A stretch of 64,000 bases of DNA from Bacillus cereus G9842 (GTDB lineage Bacteria; Bacillota; Bacilli; Bacillales; Bacillaceae_G). The stretch spans positions 720,001-784,000 of the forward strand of contig NC_011772.1 in assembly GCF_000021305.1 (NCBI RefSeq), given 5' to 3'. Both the position numbers and the translations under genes were made by a program. The notes under the pieces were generated by a model. It was not told where the DNA came from. It did no database searches and saw only the letters and a list, made by a program, of their open reading frames with translations. Below are positions 1-10,249 of this stretch, piece by piece (the first letter of the stretch is position 1; every line of letters starts with the position of its first letter).

Positions 1-1661
<1,661 letters not shown>

Positions 1662-1762
1662 TATAATATGTAGCAATGTTATCTAGTTTTGAAAGAATAT
1701 AAAAACTTGTTGACTTTCAAAAGTAAATAAGTTAAAATGATTCTTGTCTTAAATGAATACAG

Positions 1763-1878
1763 TCTGGTAATGATGGCAGAGAGGTCACACCCGTTCCCAT
1801 ACCGAACACGGAAGTTAAGCTCTCTAGCGCCGATGGTAGTTGGGACCTTGTCCCTGTGAGAGTAGGACGTTGCCAGGC
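1763..1878 (+). rRNA. 5S ribosomal RNA
   Basis: A 116-nt 5S rRNA about 100 nt after the 23S end, in normal 23S-5S operon order. It starts TCTGGTAATGATGGCAGAGA and ends GACGTTGCCAGGC; the ends pair to close helix I, and the CCGAACACGGAAGTTAAG loop is typical of Bacillus 5S. Boundaries are good to a few bases. Confidence 0.95.
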
Positions 1879-1883
1879 AAAAT

Positions 1884-1959
1884 GGAGGATTAGCTCAGCT
1901 GGGAGAGCACCTGCCTTACAAGCAGGGGGTCGGCGGTTCGATCCCGTCATCCTCCACCA
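1884..1959 (+). tRNA. tRNA-Val (UAC)
   Basis: 76-nt cloverleaf, anticodon TAC, CCA encoded. First tRNA after 5S, starting 6 nt downstream of it. Confidence 0.97.
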
Positions 1960-1967
1960 TATATGTC

Positions 1968-2051
1968 GGAGGGGTAGCGAAGTGGCTAAACGCGGCGGAC
2001 TGTAAATCCGCTCCTTCGGGTTCGGCAGTTCGAATCTGCCCCCCTCCACCA
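1968..2051 (+). tRNA. tRNA-Tyr (GUA)
   Basis: 84-nt tRNA with long variable arm, anticodon GTA (ACTGTAAAT loop), CCA encoded. Confidence 0.97.
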
Positions 2052-2062
2052 TTCTTAATTAT

Positions 2063-2137
2063 TGGGCTATAGCCAAGCGGTAAGGCAACGGACTTTGACT
2101 CCGTCATGCGCTGGTTCGAATCCAGCTAGCCCAGCCA
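2063..2137 (+). tRNA. tRNA-Gln (UUG)
   Basis: 75-nt tRNA, anticodon TTG in the GACTTTGACTC arm, CCA encoded. Confidence 0.97.
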
Positions 2138-2141
2138 TTAA

Positions 2142-2217
2142 GAGCCATTAGCTCAGTTGGTAGAGCATCTGACTTTTAATCAGAGGGTCGAAGGTTCGAA
2201 TCCTTCATGGCTCACCA
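2142..2217 (+). tRNA. tRNA-Lys (UUU)
   Basis: 76-nt tRNA, anticodon TTT in CTGACTTTTAATCAG, CCA encoded. Only 4 nt from the preceding tRNA. Confidence 0.97.
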
Positions 2218-2232
2218 TTTTTAATAAAACAT

Positions 2233-2313
2233 GCGGGTGTGGCGGAATTGGCAGACGCACTAGACTTAGGATCTAGCGCCTTTGGCGTGGGGGTTCGACT
2301 CCCTTCACCCGCA
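2233..2313 (+). tRNA. tRNA-Leu (UAG)
   Basis: Class II tRNA, anticodon TAG, acceptor GCGGGTG/CACCCGC with discriminator A. CCA is not encoded (CTT follows). Confidence 0.96.
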
Positions 2314-2342
2314 CTTTTAATAAAATAACTCATACATGTCTT

Positions 2343-2417
2343 GCGGAAGTAGTTCAGTGGTAGAATACAACCTTGCCAAGGTTGGGGTCGCGGGTTCGAA
2401 TCCCGTCTTCCGCTCCA
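2343..2417 (+). tRNA. tRNA-Gly (GCC)
   Basis: 75-nt tRNA, anticodon GCC in CCTTGCCAAGG, CCA encoded. Confidence 0.97.
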
Positions 2418-2433
2418 ATTTTCAATATGACAT

Positions 2434-2522
2434 GCCGGGGTGGCGGAACAGGCAGACGCACAGGACTTAAAATCCTGCGGTGGGTGACCACCGTGCGGGT
2501 TCGACCCCCGCCCTCGGCACCA
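2434..2522 (+). tRNA. tRNA-Leu (UAA)
   Basis: 89-nt class II tRNA, anticodon TAA in GGACTTAAAATCC, long variable arm, CCA encoded. Confidence 0.97.
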
Positions 2523-2525
2523 TAT

Positions 2526-2599
2526 GCGCCCGTAGCTCAATTGGATAGAGCGTTTGACTACGGATCAAGAGGTTAGGGGTTCGACTCCTCTCGGGCGCG
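2526..2599 (+). tRNA. tRNA-Arg (ACG)
   Basis: Anticodon ACG, acceptor GCGCCCG/CGGGCGC, discriminator G. CCA not encoded. Only 3 nt separate it from the previous tRNA. Confidence 0.96.
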
Positions 2600-2609
2600 C
2601 TTTTATTAA

Positions 2610-2683
2610 CGGGAAGTGGCTCAGCTTGGTAGAGCACCTGGTTTGGGACCAGGGGGTCGCAGGTTCAAATCCTGTCTTCCCGA
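2610..2683 (+). tRNA. tRNA-Pro (UGG)
   Basis: Anticodon TGG in GGTTTGGGACC, acceptor CGGGAAG/CTTCCCG. CCA not encoded. Confidence 0.96.
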
Positions 2684-2698
2684 TATTCCAAAAAACAT

Positions 2699-2771
2699 GG
2701 GGCCTTAGCTCAGCTGGGAGAGCGCCTGCCTTGCACGCAGGAGGTCAGCGGTTCGATCCCGCTAGGCTCCA
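2699..2771 (+). tRNA. tRNA-Ala (UGC)
   Basis: Anticodon TGC. The acceptor stem has the G3:U70 wobble that identifies alanine tRNAs. CCA not encoded. Confidence 0.96.
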
Positions 2772-2791
2772 CTTTATTTAATATATGTCTC

Positions 2792-2884
2792 GGAGGTATA
2801 CCCAAGTTCGGCTGAAGGGATCGGTCTTGAAAACCGACAGGCGGTGAGAATCGCGCGGGGGTTCGAATCCCTCTACCTCCTCCA
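2792..2884 (+). tRNA. tRNA-Ser (UGA), copy 1
   Basis: 93-nt class II tRNA, anticodon TGA, long variable arm, CCA encoded. Nearly identical to the next tRNA. Confidence 0.97.
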
Positions 2885-2938
2885 TTTTCTTTTAAATGGT
2901 TTAGACATATAATAATAAAATATTTATTTTTCCTTCAT

Positions 2939-3031
2939 GGAGGTATACCCAAGTTCGGCTGAAGGGATCGGTCTTGAAAACCGACAGGCGGCGAGAGTCG
3001 CGCGGGGGTTCGAATCCCTCTACCTCCTCCA
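2939..3031 (+). tRNA. tRNA-Ser (UGA), copy 2
   Basis: 93 nt, a tandem duplicate of the preceding tRNA-Ser. By eye it differs at two positions, both in the variable arm (GGTGAGAATC versus GGCGAGAGTC). Confidence 0.97.
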
Positions 3032-3051
3032 TTTTTTAAATTTAATATTGT

Positions 3052-3128
<77 letters not shown>

Positions 3129-3131
3129 AAT

Positions 3132-3207
3132 GGTCCCGTGGTGTAGTGGTTAACATGCCTGCCTGTCACGCAGGAGATCGCCGGTTCGACCCCGGTCGGG
3201 ACCGCCA
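3132..3207 (+). tRNA. tRNA-Asp (GUC)
   Basis: 76-nt tRNA, anticodon GTC in GCCTGTCACGC, CCA encoded. Confidence 0.97.
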
Positions 3208-3215
3208 TTTATGTT

Positions 3216-3291
<76 letters not shown>

Positions 3292-3301
3292 TTTTTTTTA
3301 T

Positions 3302-3374
<73 letters not shown>

Positions 3375-3380
3375 TCATTT

Positions 3381-3451
3381 AGGGGCATAGTTTAAAGGTA
3401 GAACTGAGGTCTCCAAAACCTCCAGTGTGGGTTCGATTCCTACTGCCCCTG
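3381..3451 (+). tRNA. tRNA-Trp (CCA)
   Basis: Anticodon CCA in GTCTCCAAAAC, acceptor AGGGGCA/TGCCCCT, discriminator G. 3' CCA tail not encoded. Confidence 0.96.
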
Positions 3452-3460
3452 TAAGTATAT

Positions 3461-3537
<77 letters not shown>

Positions 3538-3545
3538 TATATTAT

Positions 3546-3620
3546 TCCGCAGTAGCTCAGTGGTAGAGCTATCGGCTGTTAACCGATCGGTCGTAGGTTC
3601 GAGTCCTACCTGCGGAGCCA
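3546..3620 (+). tRNA. tRNA-Asn (GUU)
   Basis: 75-nt tRNA, anticodon GTT in GGCTGTTAACC, CCA encoded. Confidence 0.97.
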
Positions 3621-3621
3621 T

Positions 3622-3693
3622 GGCCCGTTGGTCAAGTGGTTAAGACACCGCCCTTTCACGGCGGTAACACGGGTTCGAATCCCGTACGGGTCA
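3622..3693 (+). tRNA. tRNA-Glu (UUC)
   Basis: 72-nt tRNA, anticodon TTC in CCCTTTCACGG. CCA not encoded. Last tRNA of the array; it lies 1 nt after tRNA-Asn. Confidence 0.96.
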
Positions 3694-3696
3694 TAC

Positions 3697-3735
3697 AAAA
3701 AAGAGTCAGCATTATGCTGGCTCTTTTTTATTTTG
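3697..3735 (+). terminator. Terminator of the rRNA/tRNA operon
   Basis: Hairpin AAGAGTCAGC / GCTGGCTCTT with a short loop, followed by a T-run. It ends the rRNA-tRNA transcription unit. Confidence 0.9.
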
Positions 3736-3822
3736 TTAATCCTTTTTATAATGTTACTTTCCAGAAATAAATAAAGGAATTTTGGAAAAGCTATGGTATG
3801 TATAAAAAGGAGGAAATAAATA

Positions 3823-4242
3823 ATGACACAAGTTAGAGACTTAATGAGTACCCATATTGTACATTGTACACCACTAGACAATGTATATGAGGCAGCTGTA
3901 AAAATGAAGGAAGAATCGGTTGGATTAATTCCTGTTGTTGAAAATGAGCAAGTTGTTGGGCTTGTTACTGATCGAGATTTAGTTGTTCGAGGGATTGCTG
4001 AAAAACATCCTGGATCTAATAAAATTACAAATGTAATGACAACAAATATTATCTCAGTTTCTCCAAATGATTCTATTGAAAAGGCTACAGAGCTAATGGC
4101 ACAGTATCAAATTAGACGGTTACCAGTAGTTGATAGTGGTCAGCTTATTGGCATGTTAGCACTAGGAGATTTAGCTATAAGGGAATCGGCAGATGATCAA
4201 GCTGGATTTGCCTTGAGCGAAATCTCAGAGCATACAGAATAA
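3823..4242 (+). CDS. CBS-domain protein (YhcV-like)
   Basis: A 139-residue cytoplasmic protein made almost entirely of two CBS domains (about residues 7-60 and 72-128). Each starts with the usual pattern (VRDLMSTHIVHCTP; ITNVMTTNIISVSP) and contains the GLVTDRD-type turn. Paired CBS domains normally bind adenine nucleotides; no catalytic domain is attached. AGGAGG lies 8 nt before the ATG. It resembles B. subtilis YhcV. The gene is monocistronic after the tRNA terminator and its ligand is unknown. Confidence 0.88.
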   Translation: MTQVRDLMSTHIVHCTPLDNVYEAAVKMKEESVGLIPVVENEQVVGLVTDRDLVVRGIAEKHPGSNKITNVMTTNIISVSPNDSIEKATELMAQYQIRRLPVVDSGQLIGMLALGDLAIRESADDQAGFALSEISEHTE

Positions 4243-4563
4243 ATTGAAACTTTAATTAACCGAGATTTTAATGGTCACTCATAAAGAGCTAAATTATATA
4301 TAAAGTTCAGATGCATTATTCTAGTATATATGGATTAAACTAATATATTAGCGTGATGTATCTGATGCATTATATAATAAGTATATGGTGAATAATTTCG
4401 ACAGTTTTTTAAAATTTGTTATTCTTAATTTTTAATAAGAGAAAAGATGATATACTGATAGATATAAGTATTATGAGAGATTTTGAATATAACAATATTA
4501 ATTTTTAATGGTTCGATATTAAATTAATATTTCCTACATAGATGAAAAGGGAAGGGGAATTAT
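4243..4563. other. AT-rich intergenic stretch
   Basis: 320 bp without a credible gene. It holds an imperfect inverted pair TCAGATGCAT (4307-4316) / ATGTATCTGA (4356-4365), a direct repeat GATGCATTAT (4310 and 4364), and the small palindrome CTAATATATTAG between them. A hairpin or small RNA is possible but not shown. Confidence 0.3.
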
Positions 4564-5162
4564 ATGAAGGCTGTACAGGGCGATCCAAATTGGAATTTGG
4601 TTACAGATACATATATAGAACCAAATAATTTCGCTGAATTATTTTCTTTGCTTGTACCTTGTCACCCAAAAGGTGAGGGGAAAGAACGAACTATATTAGT
4701 ATGGAAAGAGAAAGAATTTTATAAAGAAGAAAATTTAGCGGCATTTATCGTATATGGCATGAATAAAGTAAAGAATTTACCGCAGTTTCATAAAGATGAA
4801 ATTCCAACTTTAGTGCGTATTCTTCGCTTATGCCAAGAGATTGGTTGGTATGAAGAGGCAAATGCTTTTATGATAGCGCAAGGATTAGCTGAGTTTGTTC
4901 ATACTTCATTGGAATATGAAACATGGGATCTTTTGACGCAATCAGTTGCTTTAAACTATTTAATTATTAAATATCGTATAGGTGAACTGACAGATAGGGA
5001 TATTGAAATTTGGGATAGAGTTAAATTTAATGAGAAATGTATAACCGATTGTAAACATTTATTATCTCATAAAGAAGTATTGGAGTTTACATTCTTTTAT
5101 ATGTGCAAGAGAGCGAAATCATTATCAAAAGAGCAATTAAATAGTGATATGATGAGTTTAGC
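4564..5162 (+). CDS. Unrecognised protein, exon 1 (split by a group II intron)
   Basis: Codes for residues 1-199 plus two bases of codon 200 of an unrecognised 383-residue protein. GGAAGGGG precedes the ATG. Without splicing, translation would enter the intron and stop at 5184. With the intron removed, the GC left here joins the A at 7691 to give GCA (Ala), and the frame continues into exon 2. The protein is soluble-looking, helical and rich in Trp, Tyr, Glu and Lys; no signal peptide or membrane span is seen. I know no function for it. Confidence 0.75.
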
Positions 5163-7690
5163 GTGCGCCCATACGGGCATGTAGAGAATCTCCTTAGACA
5201 AGAGATGGGAGTCTGTGCTTAACCCATTTACCACCTTGCTTACCTAGAAGGGGAAACCCGGAGGGGACCAGAGCATGCAAGGAAAGCCCTAAGTTACCAA
5301 AATGACCTAGGTACGACTGAGGGGCAAGGTAAAAATGTTATGAATAAGGATGAAGGCTAAACTGCTTGAACCATAGTCCAAAGTGGAGTATCGTCGCCCG
5401 AAGTGCAGGGTCATTGAAACGCTTCGCAGTCTAAGAATGGAAATATTGCCGAAGTTTCCATTGAACATACGTGTTACGTATGGCAGACCAAAGACTGACT
5501 AACTTGAATAACAAGTAACGGACGAAAGTGGCATCCGACATCATAATTAGTCTAGTCTCTATATGTACTAAATGGGGATTACCTAACTTGGAGCGCCTTG
5601 TAAGGAGGCTATTGAGGATGATACCAAGTGTGAAAAGCAAGGTATGTGGCTCATGAAAATCCAATATGGTAACGGAGTTCTCGTAGTAGTCAGAGCGAGG
5701 GAAAGCCTCGTACAAGGCGAAGGAGAACAGTCTTTTCGACTAATATTAAATTGGGAAGGGGCGTGAGGCTCTTGCGAAGCCCAAAAATCGTATTAGAAAA
5801 TCTAGCATCTCACAGTAAGAAAGCAGGGTACAAATACAAGAAATTATATCGAAATCTGTACAATCCATTATTTTTCCTTGAAGCCTACCAAAACATATAC
5901 GCTAGCGAAGGAAATATGACTGCTGGAACAGATGGAAAAACCATTGACGGAATGTCTGAAAGAAGAATCTCGGAATTAATTGATAAATTAAGAGATTATT
6001 CGTATCAGCCAAAACCAGTAAGAAGAGTTTATATTCCAAAGAAAAATGGAAAAAAGCGTCCGTTAGGCATACCTTCCGTAGAAGATAAGTTAGTCCAAGA
6101 AGTCATAAAAAACCTACTAGAATCTATCTATGAACCGACTTTTAGTAAGTTATCTCATGGTTTCCGCCCTGAAAAGAGCTGCCATACAGCTTTATTTCAG
6201 GTGAAAAGCACGTTTACTGGGAGTAGATGGTTTATTGAGGGCGATATTGAAGGTTTTTTTGACAATATTAATCATCATATCCTTATCCATACTCTAAGGA
6301 AGAGGATAGATGATGAACAATTTATTGCGCTTATATGGAAGTTTCTTAGAGCCGGTTACTTAGAAGACTGGAAGTTCCATAAGACGTTTAGTGGTACACC
6401 GCAAGGTGGTATACTTAGCCCTTTATTAGCGAATATTTATTTAAATGAATTAGATAATTTTATGAATCAGTATAAGTCAACTTTTGATGTAGGAAAGATT
6501 AGAAGGACAAATCCAACCTACTCTAAAATCCAACATCAGATAAATAAGGCTAAGAAGAAACTAAGGGAAGCTAAAGAAAAAGATGAAGTACGAGAAAAAG
6601 AGCTGACTAATAAAATACGTGAGTTATTAGCTGAAAGAGAACACACGCCCCAAGGATATCCAATGGATGAGAATTATAAACGAATTCAATATGTGAGATA
6701 CGCCGATGATTTTTTAATTGGAGTTATTGGGAGTAAGGAAGATGCGAATAGAGCAAAGAAAGACATCGCTAATTTCTTGAAATCTAAACTTAAGCTAACG
6801 TTATCCGAGGAGAAAACACTTATAACAAACACAAGAAATAAAGCTAGATTTTTAGGCTACGACGTTAAAGTTGGACGAGATTTCCATTCCAAACGACGAA
6901 GTGATGGAATAAAAACAAGAGCATTCTCACTAAAGTGTGAACTATATATGCCTACTGATCTTGTTTATAGTCGCCTATTTAAAAAAGGGGTAATAAAAAT
7001 CAACCAAAAGACAGGTCAATGGAAACCAATTCACCGTCCAGAGTTAATTAAATTAGTGCCTCTTGAGATTTTAAGGAACTATAACGCTCAAATACGTGGA
7101 ACCTATCAATATTATCAACTGGCAGTGAATGTGTGCCATTTAAACAGTTATAAGTATCTCCTGGAGTACTCTATGTATAAAACCTTAGCAAATAAGTACC
7201 GTACTACCTTAGGAAAAGCTAAACAAAAATTTATGGTGAATGGAATATTCCAAGTCAGTTATAAGATAAAGTCCGGCAAGAAAACGGAAGTGCTTTATGA
7301 TAAGGGATTTCGTAGGAATAAAGCTCCTATAACTAAAAAGGATATAGAAAAACTTCCTTCGGAAGTATCCTACCAATCCCGAACATCGCTTATTCAAAGG
7401 TTGATGGCTAATCAATGTGAATGGTGTAAGGCTGAAGAAGGCTCAATGGAAGTTCATCATGTTCGAAAGTTAAAGAACCTTAAAGGGAAAAAGAAATGGG
7501 AAAGACAGATGATAGCAAGGAACCGTAAAACAATGATACTTTGTCGAAAGTGTCATCGTGACCTGCATAACGGGAAGCTAGACTGAAGAGACGGAGAGCC
7601 GTATACCTTGAGAGGGGTACGTACGGTTCGGGGGGGAGTTCTCGGAAACCTAAGACCGAGAGGTCTTAAGGCGCTGGGTTCTTACCCTAC
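5163..7690 (+). mobile_element. Group II intron (bacterial class B-like), complete
   Basis: 2528-nt self-splicing retroelement. The 5' end is GTGCG. The exon-binding site EBS1, GCTAAACT (5356-5363), is the exact complement of the last 8 exon bases AGTTTAGC (5155-5162). Domain V is a standard 34-nt hairpin (7596-7629, GAGCCGTAT ... GTACGGTTC). Domain VI (about 7634-7687) has a basal GGG/CCC stem with an unpaired A at 7684, seven nt from the 3' end, where the branch-point A is expected. The domain IV ORF encodes the reverse transcriptase. It interrupts a protein gene, and splicing restores the frame. Confidence 0.92.
5772..7586 (+). CDS. ltrA: Group II intron reverse transcriptase/maturase with HNH endonuclease
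   Basis: Intron-encoded protein of 604 residues that helps the intron fold and splice, and copies it into DNA during retrohoming. RT motifs include RPLGIPSVEDKLVQ (RT2), GDIEGFFDNI, GTPQGGILSPLL, and the catalytic YADD at about residue 310. Between motifs 4 and 5 lies a charged insertion, followed by the maturase (X) region. A C-terminal HNH zinc domain has CEWC near residue 549, EVHHV, and CRKCHRDLH near 591-599. All key residues are present, so it looks functional. TTG at 5772 (LRSPKIV) is preferred because GGAAGGGG lies about 10 nt upstream and related proteins begin MRSP; an open frame extends to 5751. Confidence 0.93.
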   Translation: MRSPKIVLENLASHSKKAGYKYKKLYRNLYNPLFFLEAYQNIYASEGNMTAGTDGKTIDGMSERRISELIDKLRDYSYQPKPVRRVYIPKKNGKKRPLGIPSVEDKLVQEVIKNLLESIYEPTFSKLSHGFRPEKSCHTALFQVKSTFTGSRWFIEGDIEGFFDNINHHILIHTLRKRIDDEQFIALIWKFLRAGYLEDWKFHKTFSGTPQGGILSPLLANIYLNELDNFMNQYKSTFDVGKIRRTNPTYSKIQHQINKAKKKLREAKEKDEVREKELTNKIRELLAEREHTPQGYPMDENYKRIQYVRYADDFLIGVIGSKEDANRAKKDIANFLKSKLKLTLSEEKTLITNTRNKARFLGYDVKVGRDFHSKRRSDGIKTRAFSLKCELYMPTDLVYSRLFKKGVIKINQKTGQWKPIHRPELIKLVPLEILRNYNAQIRGTYQYYQLAVNVCHLNSYKYLLEYSMYKTLANKYRTTLGKAKQKFMVNGIFQVSYKIKSGKKTEVLYDKGFRRNKAPITKKDIEKLPSEVSYQSRTSLIQRLMANQCEWCKAEEGSMEVHHVRKLKNLKGKKKWERQMIARNRKTMILCRKCHRDLHNGKLD

Positions 7691-8243
7691 AATGTATTGT
7701 AATACTTTCGTATATGATTTATATACACATGATTTATTACGTAAATATCGTAAGTGTACAGATTTCCTATCATATTATGGACCTAGTCAGGCAGTTTTAG
7801 CATGTCAAAGAGCTGTATTATCTCAAATTTCCGATCGCTTAGACCCGTTAAAGACAACTCATGTAGATGATTATTTATATGTGATGAAAGAAATGATGGA
7901 GCATATGACGCTAGGAGTAATGGATCGATACGGTCATTTTATTGGAAAGCTACTATCTTATGTGCCATTTTTCGAAATGATACAAGTTCCACAGCATGCA
8001 TATTATTGTGAAGAATTACTGTATATTTGTAAGGGCATTGAATATAAAGAAGAAACACTACGCAATTATATATTTATACAATTACATGATTGTTTACCAT
8101 CATTCTTTAGGCTATTTCTTAAAAATAAGCGTTACGCAACGATTCATGATATTCTTTTCTATTGGTGCGATGACGAACAACGAATGAGCTTAGAGAAAAA
8201 ATATAATCTGAGCTTTATTTATGAAAAATATGCTTGTGGATAA
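7691..8243 (+). CDS. Unrecognised protein, exon 2
   Basis: C-terminal 184 residues of the gene begun at 4564 (599 + 553 = 1152 nt, 384 codons with stop). Reading starts with the A that completes GCA, then ATG TAT TGT. No ribosome binding site precedes this ATG, which argues against independent translation. The sequence is rich in Tyr, Cys and His, without a motif I recognise. Intron RNA joins directly upstream, and a terminator follows the stop. Confidence 0.72.
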
Positions 8244-8277
8244 ACAATATTTTCGATATGAAAAATTAATATAAATT

Positions 8278-8312
8278 AAAAAGGATCTCCAGTTTATGTG
8301 AGATCCTTTTTT
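8278..8312. terminator. Bidirectional terminator
   Basis: AAAAAGGATCTC / GAGATCCTTTTTT hairpin, with A and T tracts on both sides. It ends the intron-split gene on the plus strand and lies just past the minus-strand ORF ending at 8314. Confidence 0.85.
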
Positions 8313-8313
8313 G

Positions 8314-8469
8314 TTAGTAAAACAAGGAGAAAGTGATTAAGACAAGAAACAACATTCCATATAGGAGAAGTTGTGCAGTATAACTTCCTTGTATACCAAA
8401 AAAAGTATTGGCTTTCTTATACAAATTCAATATGTATTTTATTGGAGTATCTTTGAAAGATTGGTACAC
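8314..8469 (-). CDS. Small hydrophobic peptide, 51 codons
   Basis: A short minus-strand ORF read directly from the sequence. It starts GTG at 8469 with AGAGGAG about 6 nt upstream, encodes VYQSFKDTPIKYILN..., and ends in a hydrophobic stretch (LLLYGMLFLVLITFSLFY) that would span the membrane. The N-terminal half carries several Lys. It follows the small membrane protein gene at 8484 by 14 nt, so the two probably share a transcript. It may belong to the short Bacillus DUF3961-like peptides, but I could not check this. Confidence 0.5.
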   Translation of the reverse strand: MYQSFKDTPIKYILNLYKKANTFFGIQGSYTAQLLLYGMLFLVLITFSLFY

Positions 8470-8483
8470 AGTGTCTCCTCTTT

Positions 8484-8816
8484 CTAAGCTTCTTGTTCTT
8501 GTTTTTGGTTATAAGGGACATTAATATATCTAGCTACAAATAATAAAACAGCCATAAAGAATATTGGAAATACAGTAGATAAATAAAAGCCATTACTAAT
8601 TATATTTGTTATGAGAGCACTCAAAAGAAATATAGCGTTATAAATATGGGCAATTTTTTGTTTTAGTTGCACTTGAAATGATTCCATCATAATTTCTAAT
8701 GCAACAAAAGCAATAATAATAGATAAAAATACAATGTTTGTATTGTAAATGATTAAACAACAGATTAAACCTAAAAAGGCTACGTATTCAATTATAAGAG
8801 GTATATTGCGTGGCAT
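8484..8816 (-). CDS. Small membrane protein, unknown function
   Basis: 110 residues with about four predicted membrane segments (8-26, 28-45, 62-78, 82-99) and a charged C-terminal tail (YNQKQEQEA). It starts 5 nt after the stop of the M23 peptidase gene and is followed by the 51-codon peptide ORF, so the three are probably cotranscribed. No known family is recognised. Confidence 0.7.
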   Translation of the reverse strand: MPRNIPLIIEYVAFLGLICCLIIYNTNIVFLSIIIAFVALEIMMESFQVQLKQKIAHIYNAIFLLSALITNIISNGFYLSTVFPIFFMAVLLFVARYINVPYNQKQEQEA

Positions 8817-8821
8817 ACAAC

Positions 8822-9976
8822 TTACCTAACTAAATATGGCAGTGGATTTACTGCATTTGTTTTTTCAAAATTCCATTCTCCATTATGTAATTCAAAATGA
8901 AGATGTTGCCCGTATGAATGACCTGTGTTTCCCATATGACCTACTAATTGTCCAGTTTGTACTTGATCACCAGCTTGTACAGTGCGATCCTTCATATGAG
9001 CATAAACAGTTGTATATAATTTCCCATTGATTTGATGCGCAATGAAAACAACATTGCCATAGCTAGCTGAATAATAAGATTTCACAACTTTACCTGCAGC
9101 AGCAGCTTGGATAGAGACGTTCCCTGGAGCGGCAATATCTATACCATAATGCATTTGTTCCCAGCGTATATCAAAGGTTGAGCTAATTCTTCCTTGAGCA
9201 GGGAATTTGAAAGCAGCTGGAATAGATGAAGGCTGATCTGTTTTGGCTTGTGGTTGATTTTGTACTACATAGTGTTTTGCTACATATCCGTATCCTGTGC
9301 CAAAACGAATTTTATACCAAGTTCCTGCAGTTTCTACTACTTGTACTTGTGTACCTTTTTGTAATGAACCGAGTAGAGCGCTACTTGTACTAGTGTTGCT
9401 ACGTACATTCAGATTAGGTGTTGCAACAGTATATTTTGTATTATTTTGAACGGTGATTCCTTTTACTAAGGGCTGTGAACCATTAGAGATGAATGCTTTT
9501 TGTACGTAACCTGTTTGGCCATTATGTGATATTTTATACCATTCGCCTTGATCTTCTTGAACGGTAATGAACTTGCCATTTGGTAATACATCTAAAATGG
9601 AAGATTCTAAATTAGGTTCGGAGCGAACGTTCAATGCATTAGCATTGACGATGTATTGATCATTAGATCGAAGTTTGTTTTTTAGTAAAATAGCATCTTT
9701 TTGTACATAACCTACTTTATTATGAACAGATACTTTATACCAACCATTAGTTATTTCAAGGATGTTCACTTTTGTATTAAAGCGAATTGTATCAATTGAT
9801 GTGCTTTTTACGCTATCTTCTGTATGTAATGCTACTTGATCGACTTTGACATACCCAGTTTTAATATTAGATAATTGTTCAGCGTTTGCTTTTTGTACAT
9901 TTGTTTCACCCATAGAAGGAAGTAAAGAAGCAATCGCTACAGTAGTTGCTGTTAAAGCAGTAGCTTTCATATTCAT
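8822..9976 (-). CDS. Secreted cell-wall peptidase: three SH3b domains plus M23
   Basis: 384 residues, exported. An N-terminal signal region with an Ala-rich end is followed by three bacterial SH3 domains (about 38-98, 105-165, 177-240) that should bind peptidoglycan. A C-terminal M23 (LytM/lysostaphin-type) metallopeptidase has the zinc motifs HYGID and HLHFEL plus HMGNTGHSYG. It probably cuts peptide cross-links in the wall. GAGGAGG precedes the ATG. First gene of a minus-strand unit with two small membrane ORFs. Confidence 0.9.
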   Translation of the reverse strand: MNMKATALTATTVAIASLLPSMGETNVQKANAEQLSNIKTGYVKVDQVALHTEDSVKSTSIDTIRFNTKVNILEITNGWYKVSVHNKVGYVQKDAILLKNKLRSNDQYIVNANALNVRSEPNLESSILDVLPNGKFITVQEDQGEWYKISHNGQTGYVQKAFISNGSQPLVKGITVQNNTKYTVATPNLNVRSNTSTSSALLGSLQKGTQVQVVETAGTWYKIRFGTGYGYVAKHYVVQNQPQAKTDQPSSIPAAFKFPAQGRISSTFDIRWEQMHYGIDIAAPGNVSIQAAAAGKVVKSYYSASYGNVVFIAHQINGKLYTTVYAHMKDRTVQAGDQVQTGQLVGHMGNTGHSYGQHLHFELHNGEWNFEKTNAVNPLPYLVR

Positions 9977-10201
9977 ATAATAGAGACCTCCTCTAGTTGT
10001 ATAGTTGTAATTTTATTATAGTATAAAGATATAATATAGTGGGTGTATTCACATAAATGTAATATGAAATCAATATAAAAATAAATTTTTTGAGGATAAT
10101 GATTCCTTATTATCCAATTAATTAGGATAATAATTTCTAAGATAGAATATAAGTATTATATAGTTTTGTTATTTTGTTGACAATTGAGAAAATTAAAACA
10201 G

Positions 10202-10230
10202 TTGATGATGTCTTATTACGATGTTATACT
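10202..10230 (+). promoter_or_regulatory. Probable sigma-A promoter of the thiamine operon
   Basis: TTGATG (10202) and TATACT (10225) are separated by 17 nt, about 20 nt upstream of the first TPP riboswitch. Confidence 0.55.
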
Positions 10231-10249
10231 GACAGTGATAATTTCATAG

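Noticed and set aside
5539..5544. CATCAT as an EBS2 pairing with ATGATG of exon 1
   Set aside because: Six bases match, but the position is far from EBS1 and the motif is short; not convincing without a fold.
7639..7690. An unusual 3' extension after intron domain VI, as in some B. cereus introns
   Set aside because: At first the CCTAAGACC/GGTCTTAAGG hairpin looked like all of domain VI, leaving an extension. The basal GGG/CCC stem with bulged A7684, seven nt from the splice site, gives a normal domain VI, so no extension is needed.
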